Assembly (NCBI GenBank): GCA_020650975.1
Contig: JAIPMN010002473.1
Location: 1-63,221, forward strand
Direction: 5' to 3'
DNA length: 63,221 bases
Origin: Apostichopus californicus
Taxonomy: Eukaryota; Echinodermata; Holothuroidea; Aspidochirotida; Stichopodidae
The first letter of the stretch is position 1. Every line of letters starts with the position of its first letter. Below the pieces are notes generated by a model, which was not told the DNA's origin, did not search any database, and saw only the letters and a list, made by a program, of their open reading frames with translations. This document shows, one piece after another, positions 24,816-38,000 of this stretch. The position numbers were made by a program, and so were the translations under genes.

Positions 24816-25031
24816 AATACTCCTGTTACAATTGTCCTACCAGAAATGGGATTCACCAAACCCACTGACACTCCCCCACCCCCCCCCCCACCCTCCATTC
24901 CTCCATCTCCAGCCTCCCTCCTTCCAATACCCAGCCAAAGCCCTGGCTGTTTGTCCACCATATTTACAGTAAGAACCATAACTGTTTATTACATACTGTA
25001 ACAAAGATTACCATTTTGCTCGGTTACAAAC

Positions 25032-25184
25032 CTTTGTCATTATCTTTCTTGACCACAATTTTACTGGACTGGAACATGGCCAGTCTACTCTGAAAGGACG
25101 ACGACATCTTAAAGACGTTCTCGTAAATCAATGTCAAATGTCAAATTTTCCACGGACTTATTCACCTACGAATTGCTAACACTG
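25032..25184 (-). CDS. Alternative first coding exon, short EPLIN-like isoform
   Basis: The ATG at 25107 starts a 25-residue segment, MSSSFQSRLAMFQSSKIVV then KKDNDK, which ends in phase 1 at donor G|GTTTGT (25031-25026). That phase fits the exon at 22537. The donor is weak at +3 and +4. Upstream of the ATG the exon seems to begin at 25184, after a good acceptor (ATTTTTCACACAG). The 5' part contains stops in the incoming phase, so it is 5' UTR and the exon cannot be an internal cassette of the long form. RLAMFQSSK is another EPLIN-like short motif. The compact product would be about 195 residues up to the last seen exon: this segment, the 248-nt exon and the LIM domain. Human LIMA1 likewise makes long and short forms from alternative promoters. 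Confidence 0.65.
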
Positions 25185-25584
25185 CTGTGTGAAAAATGTC
25201 TTGAAAAAGTTCCGGACTTCCCCAAATATTTTCTCTTCTCGGTAATTTTGTTACGTGTAACTTATAGTTCTAACTAGTTTCTTCTAAAACAGCCTGCATC
25301 TGGGCAATCTCTATATTTCTCTGTCAAAAGAAGGGAAAATTTCTGGGAGTATTAAAATTTTGCTTTTGATAATTAGTGAAAATCAGTTTGAAAGAAAACA
25401 AAACGCCCCAGGGAAACTTAAGACCGTGACAAAAGTTCAAGAAGCAAATTATTGCATATGTACTGTACATATCGAACAACGACCTGGAAAGTTGGAAACA
25501 GAAGTTAAAACTAACAGGTTATAAATCTGACCGCAGAATACTTCATCCATTAAATAAGAATATCCATCATCCTTCCAAAGAATA

Positions 25585-26012
25585 TTAAAGGGTGTGAAGA
25601 CTCGCGCACAAAGAAACGTCTCATGCCGGTAATTTGACCTAGTTTCGAATGAGGTGTAACAGAAGTGTTAGACACCACCATCGATCCCAGAAANNNNNNN
25701 NNNGAATGAGGTGTACACAGAAGTGTTAGACACCACCATCGATCCCAGAAAATACACACACAGCTTGCTACCGTCGGTAATTAGACACTAGTGTACAGTC
25801 AGTACATACAGCTGCGGTCAATACCGACAGCACAGTGTACAAACGATACAGCGATGGACATCTCAGGTCCAGCTTAAGATAACAAGGTATCACGTTTCAT
25901 TACTGTCTGCATTTTGTAGCGACAAGCAGAAAACTTCACTTGCAAGCAACGGAAAGTTATTCTTTTTCAGAGCGCGGCACGTGGTTTGGGGCGAGTCTTC
26001 AATGCCTTTAAA
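25585..26012 (+). mobile_element. MITE family A, copy 1 (contains assembly gap)
   Basis: The ends are TTAAAGGGTGTGAAGACTCG and, read inward from the right, TTTAAAGGCATTGAAGACTC, so terminal inverted repeats of ~20 bp are present. Both ends include TTAA. No transposase is encoded. The same element occurs at 46971-47340 and inverted at 56343-56680. A run of ten N sits at 25694-25703. Confidence 0.85.
25694..25703. other. Assembly gap of ten N inside a MITE
   Basis: The ~47 bases left of the gap (GAATGAGGTGTAACAGAAGT ... GATCCCAGAAA) are repeated almost identically just right of it. The other two copies of the element have this block only once, so the two contig ends probably overlap and the duplication is artificial. 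Confidence 0.85.
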
Positions 26013-26182
26013 TGACAAAACCAGGTTATGGGAATCCCACACAGGAACAACTGAAGAAAAGATCAGCTCAAGCCAAAAAACCTCACCCGATGGGATCTGA
26101 AGAAAGATGTACGAAAAACATTGACTTTCTCACGAAGAAAAGAAATCTGCCAAAACGACCAAGATCGTTACCTCAATGCAGG

Positions 26183-26322
26183 GGATGAGCCTGAGGTAAA
26201 AATGAAATCACAGAACTTTCTAAAATTGCGGTATAGGCTCCAGTTTGTGTATGCTACAGTGTGTTAGGATAATAGTTTTTGTCCCCGAGGTAGAAAAGAA
26301 ATCACAGCTCATGCCTGTCAAT
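26183..26322. repeat. Dispersed repeat, copy 2
   Basis: This is the second copy of the element at 9165-9333, in the same orientation. It lies just beyond the MITE at 25585-26012. Confidence 0.85.
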
Positions 26323-28717
26323 GAGACCGATGAAAAGGAAGATACTTCTTGAACCTGAACCGCACCAGTAATCTTGTTTTATTTTACATTCGGAGAAGAA
26401 GCAAACAACATGTCTTACAGTGTAAACAAACATGTCCAACAGACCAGCACTACTTGCGATGTTTACTCTCGTACACCAGTCGGCTAATTAGATGGACGAT
26501 CCAGTTGTGTAAGCTGTACAGTTTTGGTATGTAATCTCAAGGATGCTTTAATTGCAACTCTGAAACAATGAGAATCAATTTAGAGAGCTACTCTAGCCAT
26601 TACTTGTTTTCTTAAGTGAAATCATTATTTAATTAGGTTTAAAACAATCGCTGCATGGGACATGTACTTGATATATTAGTATATTAGTATAACGATGGTG
26701 GATGGTCCTTGAAGAACCAAGATTGATATTAAATCAAATGGAAAATGGCAAATTAAGATTTATGGATTCATATAAGTACTATTCAGCCCCCAAAAATATA
26801 ATATCTGACATTTTGGTTAAATGTCAAATGTCGTCCATTTCAAGTTATTAGCGGACTCATTCCTGGATTGGACACTACAATTCTGCTAATTTTACTATAT
26901 ATTTCTGTTCTCTTTCTTTGAAAAAAATACAGAAATCATTTTAATACTAAAATTACTTTAGTATGCTATCTATAGTATCCAAAGTATTTTGTTTGCAATT
27001 TTCTCAATTCCAGCCTAAACAGCCTGAGAACCTTCAAAACAAATTTTTTGGTATAGTTTCTTTGTATACAGTTGTACCTTCAATATTAAAGTTATCATGT
27101 AGCTAAATGCAAAAATCCAATTAAACGGATGAAATTTAAGCAGCCTATTGTTGCTTGCAAACTATTTTTGTTAATCATTCAGCAGGATCTAGTAATGTAA
27201 CATGAGACTACAAACCAATGAACAGGAAAGGATTCAATCCATCAAATTCACAGAGATCTGGAGTACATTAAATACCATCTGATCCAACAACCTTCAAACA
27301 AAACAGTCCAAACAATCCTAAAATGCAAACAATTCAGAAGTACTCCCGTACTGTACATCATGGACCACATTAACTTGACCGCTGAGCTTGCGTGCCTTGA
27401 GACAAATAATTTCAGTAATTTGCTGACCTATTGTTGGTTTTGTTTGTGGTGTTGTTGACTTTCCTATGTTGATTATGGTATATTTAAAGGTATAAAGGTA
27501 AAAGGTACTCTAAGGTGTACCTACTGTAGTTTAAGGTGTACGTATTTTTAAGTGTGTGTTTTTTTTTGGTTTTTTTTTACTGTTCACTGCATACCCTAGG
27601 AAGACAAAATCAAGGTAACAAACTTTTTCAGGATTTTTGCCTAGACACTAGACAGTATGGATATATATCCTTGTTAACCAATTTTAAAAGATGATTTTCA
27701 GATGGATATATTCGGCTATTCCTTATCTGAAATAAACCTTACTGCTGTCAGGTGTAACGATTACCACACACAATATACTGTACATATGGATATGTATTAA
27801 TTCTGACTTCTTTTTATAACACAAGCAACAACCCTAAGAATGAGATGTAATTTATATTTTAAATCATTGGTATTCATTTATTCAGTATTCGTATCATATT
27901 CATCATATCTGGACTAATCTTGTGAATAAATTAAGGTCTCACAATTACTTTACCTTACTGTACATGTGAATGTTATTCCAACAACTTATCCAGACACACA
28001 CACACAAGACACACAGACAACCAGACACACATAATGATGAGATATTAATCCCAAACGAGTCAACCTTCACAACTTTGTAGTGCATTCGTAATTACAGCGT
28101 TGTCAACAATTATATTCTTTAATTGAGACCACATGTGGCAAGAAAGTTTTATGACTTTGAAAAATGATTTCTAATGGCTCCTTTGTTTTAGCAACTGGTT
28201 ACGTGTGATTTCAAATTCTAGACTAATTATTCCTGCGCTCTGCGCATCGGATCATGCGTTTTGTGAGCTGCATCCGAGTAACATGACTCTAATGGTGTTT
28301 GTGTGTGCTTGTGTGTTTGTGTGTTAGACTAAATATCCAGTCACTGCTTTATAATTGAAGAACATCAAAGCTGAGCCTTGAAGGGTCATTTCTCAAACAT
28401 GCCAAAAAGTGGTATAGAAATACAACCTACACTGATAACAGTTTTTTTGTAAGAAGTTCTACAGCGGATCAAAATAAATTTTGTGTTTAAATGCGCATCA
28501 TCCTTTAACTGATCAATTTATGCAGACTATTTTCAGGCACTTTCTTTTTCACCTGGCAATGTTTTTGCACGGTCGACAAAACAAACACCAGGTTTCCATG
28601 TATAGGGCAGAGTACAGTATGTTGACTTTCATATTCAAGTTTTCCAAACTAAATCTAACGCATTGACCATTTTGTGTCCCAAGATGGCTGGGATCATGTC
28701 CCATATGTAGCGACAAT

Positions 28718-28795
28718 AGCATATAATATAATAGCATATAATAGCATATTATATAGCATATAATAGTATATGATATAATATATAATTGTATAAAA
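28718..28795. repeat. AT-rich (CATATAATAG)n repeat
   Basis: Units of AGCATATAATA, AGTATATGATA and similar make ~75 bp of simple sequence. Confidence 0.75.
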
Positions 28796-29275
28796 TCTTG
28801 AAAACTGGAATATACGCTATAGAAAACATTCCTAGCGCTCAAACTTTTCTAAAATTCCCCCGACCAATCATTTATCGACTTAAAACTCTGCCTAAAGTCA
28901 CCCTAGAAGTGATGTGACTTTCCTTAAGTTCATGATTATTCCCACAATTTAGATATATCTAAAATTTTGTATGTCCTATATAAATATCCATTCCTTACAG
29001 ACATGCATGCATACATACATTGCACATGTTGTAGTACCTGTTCACAGAGCTGCTGCTATATCACAACGGGATTAAAAAAGCATGTCAAGAGATAAATTGT
29101 GACATTCGAAACAAATCCGCAAATCGCTCCTTTAAATTTTCATGAGCTGGTGTAAAGCATTTAAACACTCGCGTGTTTACAAGGTCGTAATCTTGACATT
29201 ATCAACAATCGCAGGGGAACTGCAGGAAGAGGAACTTAGACCATGGGTCCTAATCAGGAAATGATAATACAAAAC

Positions 29276-29940
29276 AAACAGTACGCATGGGGGACAAGTA
29301 GATATACCATGATATAATACTACCTTACTGGCTCAATGTAATAGGCTATGTAGCAGTACACACACACACACAGACGCACATCACTACACATACTGAATAG
29401 TAATACAATATAAACTGTATAAATTAGTTACACACTTGAAACATCTTTTGAGGTGGAATTCACCTAAAGTTCCTCATTCCCTCATAAATATAAAACAAGA
29501 ATGCATGGGGACAAGTACAGTAGATACAAAATGATATCATTCTACCTAGCAGGCTCTATGTAATATGCTATGTAGCAGTACTTACATCTATACTTGTACA
29601 CACACACACACAGACACGCAGTACTACTGTATATATAGTATACAATATAAACTATATGAATTAGTTACACACTTGAAACATCTTTTGAGGTGAAATTAAC
29701 CTAAAATTTCTCATTCCTCATAATATGAAACAGACAGAATGCATGGGACAAGTAGATACCATGATATCATTCTACCTGGCTCCATGTAATATGCTATGTA
29801 GCAGTACTTACATCTATACTTGTACACACACAGACACACACAATACCATAAATAATAATTATACAATATAAACTGTATGAATTAGTTGCACACAAGTTTG
29901 AAACAACTTTTGAGGTGGAATTCACTTCAATTAGTTTCCT
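29276..29940. repeat. Three-unit ~230-bp tandem duplication with CA microsatellite
   Basis: GCATGGG-GACAAGTA, TGTAAT-GCTATGTAGCAGTA, ACACACACACAGAC, ATACAATATAAACTGTAT, TTAGTTACACACTTGAAACA and CTTTTGAGGTGGAATTCAC recur in order starting near 29287, 29500 and 29738. Confidence 0.9.
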
Positions 29941-31984
29941 CACTGGTTAAACCTATTAACAATTTCCTTTAATAAAGAAACTGGCAAGTTGCTTTTTGCA
30001 TCTATTATGTATGTATGATTTGTATATATATGTCACTTTAGTACAACAATATCTAACAGTGCTAGGCTATTTTACCAATTAAAAAGAATAAGTAATGTAG
30101 GCCTACTGCACATTCATAATACAGAAAGGACCCTGCCGAAGTTTAAAGTTTACTAGCTGCAACATGTGTCTTCAAGTTTTTTGGGTTTCAATAAAAGTAC
30201 CCAGTTTACCCTAGAGTTTATGTAAGTATGAGTAAGAGTAATAAGTTATTAGTTACCAAAACAAGAGTTAGTTAGCTTGTATTTGAAACAGTCTAGACTA
30301 GGTGCATGCACAATGTCTGATAGCAAAGAGTTCCAGTCTTCTAAGGTGCAGGGGAAGAAGGAATATGTATATAAATTCTTGCTAGCGTAGGGAACTTGGA
30401 AGTGAAGATCATGTTTATTTCTTGTGTAATTAACACTTTTTGTTGGGATTAGAATGTCTTAAGGGATTAGATTGTCATCTTTATCAATTAATACAAGATT
30501 GTTATTGATTTTATAAAGCATTTGTAGACGTGTGTGCTTTCTTCTTGTGTTTAGCAGGGGCTGATCTAATTCCTAAAGCATATAACTGTATTTGTCACAC
30601 TGGATTTAAAGGAGTGGTCTGCCATACAAAATCAGACATATAGAGACACAGAGTATAAAACTGATGAACCAACCAAAACCGAAATCAAACCTGGTAACGA
30701 TCGTAAAACGGTTTAGACTCACATTAATCCAAATCAAAAACACTGTCTACAAAGACCCAAAATTCATCACAACACCTGTGACTAGTCACAAAATCCAGAA
30801 ATCAAAAATATTCACAAATATGATATAACATTTCAATTAACCTTCTCCATTAACAAAACTATATCTATATATAGCTCCAGAAAGGAAGTATCAAAGCAGA
30901 ATAAATACATCCAAAGGGTACAAAAATAAAGAGAAAACCACTGCAGAGAGAGGCACGTCTCAGTTCCTGAAACATTAATATCCCAATAGAAAAGAAATTT
31001 TCGTTCGCTCGATTCCCACGGAAACAAATTCAATGATCCTGCACATATAGAAACTATGAATATATATCATACCAAGATAAGATATGACAGAACAGAAAGT
31101 TTCACTATACAGCACAGTAGGTTTATTACTGTATAGCTAATGCAGTACACGAAAGTCCCATACAGATGTAACACACATATAATAGATCTATCTAAAGCTA
31201 CATTACCAACAGATCATAGCCATATATACACATGTACAACCTTCATGGGTGTAGATCAGGCCTGGAAATGCACACAGATTAACACTATAATGTCAGTTTG
31301 TATGTATATATACCACACTACAACCTTACTGTGTCAACAACACTGTTAGATAAATCACAGAGTTCCTGAGTACAATGAATCATATGTAACCATGCCCCTT
31401 AGTAGGCTACAATCTATTTAGTACATGTACACACACTATACAACTTTCTTTAACAAGAGTAGTAGTTCCCCTCTTTATCAACTGAAATTGTTTACCCTCA
31501 ACCACCACATGCCTGATTATAAAGGGTCTCCACTAAGTCCTCCTTTATGGATGTTTACTGGAGTGCTAAACCAGCCAGTGACACTTAACCTGCTCAGTTA
31601 AAATTCACTGAATATTTTCCCCTTCTTGTTTTCTGTATTATTCGTCATCACAGGGCATGTCATCCATATATACCCTGTGTGTGACACGTGCTTTGTTCCG
31701 CTTGGTGGCACGTCTGTGACTTTGGTTGAAAGTCTGAAAAACTTAAACTGTGCCAGTCTATACGACAGCATGTTTCCCTTTACAGATATATACAGAGAGA
31801 CATATATACTTTACATCATGAAGTCCTAAAACGTCAATGGTAGTTGGCTACTTTTGAGCAAAAATTTCCTTTTTGGAGAAATTAAATAACTAGTTCAAAC
31901 AAACAAGATCTTGGGGGAAAAAAATGGGACACAGTATATATTAAAATGTTATTAAAGTTATAACACAGCCAATACTAATAACCT

Positions 31985-32560
31985 AATCCAATCAGGGATC
32001 AAATACTGAAAGCTGAACAACTTCTAGTTACATGCCTAAAACTATATTAAATTTACTTGACAATATGTATTTCTCAATATATTTCTCCCACACGTACTAT
32101 GATACTCTAGTAACACTAAGGAAAGATCCAGTGGATCAAATACTAAAAAGTTCCACAAATAAATTATTACATGCCTAACACTATTTACTTGACAATATGT
32201 ATAACTCAATTAATTTCTCCACACATACTATGATACTCTAGTAAAACTAAGGTCAGATCCACTGGATCAAGTACTAACAGTTCAACAACTAAATTGTTAC
32301 ATGCCTAAAACTATGTATGATTTTCTTGACAATATGTATAACTCAATTAATTCTCCACATGTACTATGATACTCTAGTAAAACTAAGGAAAGATCCACTG
32401 GATCAAATACTAAAGTTCTAAATTGTTACATGCCTAAACGTATATAATTACTTTTGACAATTAAAATTCTCCACATTGTAGCTATGATACTATGATACTA
32501 TTGTACTATGATACTAGTAAAACAAAGAACGATCCACTGGATCAAATGCCAAACTTTATT
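31985..32560. repeat. ~120-bp tandem repeat, about five units
   Basis: TACATGCCTAA, TTGACAATATGTATAACTCA, TTCTCCACA, TACTATGATACTCTAGTAA and GATCCACTGGATCAAATACT recur, with the last units eroded. Confidence 0.9.
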
Positions 32561-33813
32561 GCATTTGTTTATACTACTAAACTAAGGCATAAATATATGA
32601 TCAGGTGGATCTTGGATCAGAATATAAATGTGCTGAATTCATGCCAATACTCCAGTCTTTCATCCAAATATACTATAACTAAATATACATTCAAGTAATT
32701 AAGAATGATCCCATGGATCAATGATATTACATTACAGGTGTATAAAACAACATACGTGCAGGTCAATATAGAGTTACTATACATAGAAAGGCAAACATGT
32801 GGGAATGATCCAAAAGGGATCACATCATAGAAGCCAGCTAAATACATGCAAAACTAATAGCTACATCAATATTTTAAAGGATATATACATATCCTTTCCT
32901 TTAAACACGGATTCTATCCATACAGACTACCACAAAGATTGTGTGTGGTGAAGACCATTCTTGCCAAATTATCAAATTATCACCGCACTTTCATTTTCAA
33001 CATTTTAACTTTGTGTTCCCAACTTTTCTGATATTATACAGATAGCTCAAGAACCAGTTCATTACAGGTGGGTGGGTATATGTTCACTTTTTATTTTTCA
33101 GGGGGGGGGGTGGGGAGGGGTCAGTTGGGGTATAGGATTGAGGAAGGAAGAAGGATTGCATGCTGGGATAGCTAGCTACCATTTGACAAATTTATATGGA
33201 TTTTTTATTTTCATTTTTCAAATTTGGTTCATACTTGAGGGGACCTTTTGTTGTATTCTCTCCATGACCCCTTCAGCTAAAATGTGGTTCAAAGGCAGCT
33301 ACAAGAGTTCAAATGTGTACAGTGTATATTTCTATACAGGTATACTGCCACAGGTGGCATATTACTGAAATCTATCCTCACAGACATATTTCATTCACTC
33401 TTCCAAGCTTCCCTCACCATAAGACCATTTTTCCTTTTACACCAATTGAATATTTGTCTGTTCCTTGACTGTACTATTGGTTGTACAATTCTTACCACGC
33501 TACAAAATTTCTCTAATCATGTCCACTTATATGTACTCTAGATAGAGCACTCCTTAACATGTACGAAGCAATTGCGACTTGTGAGTGTGAAAGTTAAAAA
33601 AACAGCAAAACATGCTTCTAACTATACGTGCAAATTTGTGGGCCACACAATTCAGCAAAGGCTGACCTACTTAGGCCATAGAATGGCATGCCTTAGCTAC
33701 AAAGCTATTTACAGAACTGACATCAAAACCGCTTTCACGAGCCACATAGAGCACTGCATATCACGTACAAACGCTACACACAGACTGAACATCAAGCACG
33801 ATGCAATGATACT

Positions 33814-34010
33814 CACCCAGCGAAAAACAACCCTCCGGAAAATGGACTACCCACTGCGAAAAACGACTACAACGACTTCTGATGATCGGAGGGGTCGGAG
33901 GGGGAAAAGAAAATGACCGCCGGGGGGCGCTAAGAAACGTAATCGCCGTCTACGTATATGATCTATCGAAACATCTAGAACGTATCGGACGAAAAATCAC
34001 AGAAGAGAGA
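33814..34010 (-). promoter_or_regulatory. Candidate CpG-rich noncoding first exon or promoter
   Basis: This island is locally CpG-rich in an AT-rich intron (CGCCCCCCGGCGGTC near 33920 on the minus strand). It ends at a strong minus-strand donor, CGCTGG|GTGAGT, at 33813. The 25184 exon needs an upstream noncoding partner, because it begins at an acceptor and its 5' part is untranslated. This is a reasonable candidate, roughly 8.6 kb upstream. No open phase-1 path exists through it, which argues against an internal coding exon. There is no direct evidence for a transcription start. Confidence 0.25.
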
Positions 34011-37000
34011 TCGGCATGCAAGAGTACGGTCAACTAACTGTGGACCCTCGATTCAACTTGACTCGGACTATCGATCGAATTAACCCACTCCGTTCCTGTA
34101 TGTTCACCAGTTTTCAGCCGTGCAAAAGAGTGCTCGATCAAACACAAGCTGATTTGCATGGCTTTAGACAAATAAGGATATGGGAGGGATCGACTGATAT
34201 TGGAGGGGGGGGAGGGAAGGAGGGGTGGAGTCAATCCTGCTTAATTCAGATCTGAAAAGTGACAGCCCTCGGATGTTGCATCACCCAATAACTGACAGGT
34301 TATTCTTCTGTCTTGATGTTTCGTAACTTTTTCTTAATATGTTGGAACACTGGTAACGAAATGATACGTACATTAAATACTGTGACACCTTTTGCCGGAC
34401 GGGTTACAAATTATGGCATAAAATATGAGACACAGTATTGGACGATATTTGGCAAGATCAAACTCTAAAATGTTTCACTGTTTATATATAGCCTTATACA
34501 AAAATAGTTTACCAATATATTGATTTTTACACACAAAAAATGTAATTTTTTCCAAAATTCTTTTGAAACACAAATTAAGAGGAGGTAGAATGAGCATGTG
34601 GAAGGATTATAAAAGTTGTTCTTCTTTACAAAAGTTACCTGGCAACATTAGTCACCACACCTCTTTTCTATCTCAACATTGCCGTGCATAAATCTGTTCG
34701 CTTAATTCCCAAATGTATGTAATATATCGATAAAACAGAATAACTAAGCCGTTGGCACAAGGATTTTGACAACAGGACAATTGGGGCCAAATAAATTTAA
34801 AGTTAATTTAGGGTAGAGTCCCTGTCGATCTGATATATTACTTCGTTTTTTTGATATATTATTTTGTTTTGCTTTAAACGAGAGTTGAGGCAAAATATTT
34901 AAACGCTGTACCTTCGAACCGTACGGCCCAATTCTGTAGAACCCATCTACAATTCAACGTATTCATCAATACAGTATGCCACCGCTCGAGTTGCGTTCAC
35001 ACCTTAATAACAACACTTTCATATCGATCCTATCCTCGTTGATACGTTCAGACGTACCGTAACTTTCCGGGTTAGTTTTAACCGCCCCCCCCCCTCCCCC
35101 CCCCATGGATCAATTTGATCCCAGGCTCTTACCATGAAAGGTTAACATACATATAATTTTTTTTTTTTCCTTTCTTCAAAACTGTTATTTAACCTTCCAA
35201 TTTAATTCTCGGGTGATAAATGCAAGTTCCAAAATCCCCAATCAATTCTCGGGATCGCCACAGAGAAAGAAAAAAGTTTTGATAACGAAGGAAGGTAAAT
35301 AACATATATTACAGCTCTTGGCATTGCTTAACATATATACATGTACCAAACTGCAGAGAGAGAGTGAGAGATAGATGATACGTCGCTCATGTTCGATTTA
35401 TATATGTGTGTACACAGTTTCAACACAATGAGGATGAATATGGCTGCATGGCAGTGAAAAATGTTTTTACTTTTGTGTGAAGTGAAAAACGAAGAAGAAA
35501 TCTTGGGCTTCTTTTAGCAGCAGATGACAATTTTAGACAAAACGAAGCAATTAAAACAAAACTTGGAATATACAAAACTGCTACAACAGCAGAGGAAATG
35601 GGAGGAATTGTGTTCGGATAGTTGAAACTAGAAACGGCAGTCAAACTCAATTTTGCACCTTGCTTCGATGTTTGTCAAGGTTATCTGATAATCCGAAACT
35701 AGGACTTTATTTGGGGATCACGTATCACCGATGGATTGGATAGATTAGGTGAAATTGGATTAGTTTGGATTGGATTAGACCTTGAATCTAAAGTTGAAAT
35801 CTGTAGGATTTTAATTGTATCCCTGAGGTCAAGAGATCAAATTTTAATTGTAAACATCTTTTTCTCTTTCAAAAATGCACAATTTAATGGTTCTGAAAAT
35901 TGTACAATTAAACAGTATTTTGAAGTAGCATTCACCATGCATGTCCGTATCAGTGACCAACCAAGAATCGTACAAAAAATTTTTTGATGATCGAACAACT
36001 AAAATCGACAAATTTCTTTTTGTTTCTTCAGGTTAAACACTGACGATACCTACAGAATTTATTTCCTATCAAAACACACGCGCCCCCCTCCCCCCCCTCC
36101 CAAATCAAGAGGATAATTTATCAAATCTTATTTCCTACAACATTATAACTCTATTTACTTAAAAGAATTGATCATTTTTCCTTTAATTTGGTTTTCTTTT
36201 TGTAAGAGTCACTCAAATATATATTATGTGCATTAACATGCAAATTCTACACACACACAGAAAATAATCTAGATCATTATTCATGCAATAACATGTTTTC
36301 TGGACAAACGTATTGTATCCATCTTCTACTATCCTCTAAAAAACTCTCTGATGAAAGGAAAGAATTTGAAGAGAAAGCAATCTCTTGACCGCTATCGGCT
36401 ACAGTAGCTATCAACCAGTAAAACATGTGTTTATACTCACAGCATTATGGCTAGACATGAAATATACTCACTGTTTGGTATATATACAGCACAGTGTATT
36501 ACACACATAATATATAAATATATATGGTGTCAACGTTTTTCATGCATTTATGTATCAAACTGTGTTGCATTTTACATGTTCAAAACAGAAGATTTGAAAC
36601 TTGTGACAAACTTTCTGCCGGGCACTTTTCTGACCCATTCTAATCAGGTCAAAGGTTACTTCTAGGTAACATTTCATCAGTACACACTGCTTGCTTAAAT
36701 ATTATACCCACAACAGGAAAAACTTGTCACACTTCAGACAAGGTACACCTGAGGAATAGTTTATACAATCCAGCTAAATTCAGACTTTTTACATATACCG
36801 TCTATATGTACTGCCTGTGCGCAGAACTGGTGACATTTGCCACACTCAATATGAATTAAGAAAAAGTATGTCAATGGCAAAAAAATATGGTTGTTGTTGA
36901 CATTATGAATTTTGCAGTTGGCTAAATCCCTTTGCATGAATTCACCACTGACGTGTTTACCATGACGACAAGAAATGATGTTCTGTGATTTCAAAGCATG

Positions 37001-38000
37001 AATTTTATTTTTTTTGTTTCAAGCCATTTATTGGAGATTATGACCAACCTATCACCAGTTAAATGAACTTTTAAGAGAGGGGAAGAGAATCTTCTATGCG
37101 CCCACACCTTCCCCTGCCTCCCTTCCCTCCTTCCCCCTCCTCATTCCAAACTGTGAGTACTTTGTACTTCTGCTTAAATTTTATTAGCCAATCAGAACAC
37201 CAAAAGAAAGAAACATTTCATTACCAATTAAGCTTTCAGGTTATATATGCAAATTTATGCTGATTTCTGCTGATTACATTTTTAAAAATTTTACATCTAT
37301 TCTGCTTTCCTAAATTTATGTATTAATTATGCAAAGTTCTACGTACTCATGGATATTTATGTGCAAACATAAATATTCATGTCTGCATGTCTGTCAGTAT
37401 TAATGTATTTGTGGTTCATAAATGTCCTTAAGTGCATCTTCTATAAGAGCTATAACTTTCATTTCCTGCTTAATTGAGTAAATAATATAATAATAAGTAT
37501 GTATGTTACTTGATAAAAAATTTGTAAAATGTCAATATGTGATTGCTCATGTGTTTGCGTTGAAATTTGTGAGAAAACATTTTTGGTTATCTTGTGCTCG
37601 AGTCCTTTGGCCTGTTCATCAGAGCAGACCATTTTCGAAAAAATGTTAATGAATTATGTTATTTGTTATTTGACCTTTCACCTTGAAGGCTTGACCTTTC
37701 ACCCTTAGGCACTAGTTATTAATTAATCTACACTAATTTGCACCATACAGCCTCAAAATGTTTTGTGTCGAGGCGTGACCGAGCAAGCTAGGCCAGGGGG
37801 GTCGCTTTGAATACCCCCCTTTTTTTTATGTGCCGTGGAAGACTTTTGCGAAAGACTTCTGTGACATTTTTGCACCGTTTGTGGAGCTGAGAAAAAGAAA
37901 TAAGCATTGTAGAAGCAACAAATTACACAAGCAAAACGCAAAAAAAAAAAAATTCAAAATGAAATACGTGGTCAATAGAGGGCAGCATTCCACACTTTAC

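Larger units (their letters stand above)
25185..38000 (-). other. Intron with MITE and tandem duplications
   Basis: It holds MITE A copy 1, a dispersed repeat, three tandem arrays and a CpG-rich patch at 33.8-34.1 kb. I see no further coding exon with good splice sites and matching phase, though very short exons could be missed. Confidence 0.6.

Noticed and set aside
24385-24816. 143-codon minus-strand frame beginning MMMTHVLRRLAM
   Set aside because: Its start overlaps a decayed copy of the 25107 exon; the remainder has no family resemblance and crosses C-rich low-complexity DNA.
33572-33916. 114-codon plus-strand frame, basic (TTTTTSDDRRGRRGKRK end)
   Set aside because: No recognised homology or splice context on the plus strand; composition follows the local CpG-rich patch.
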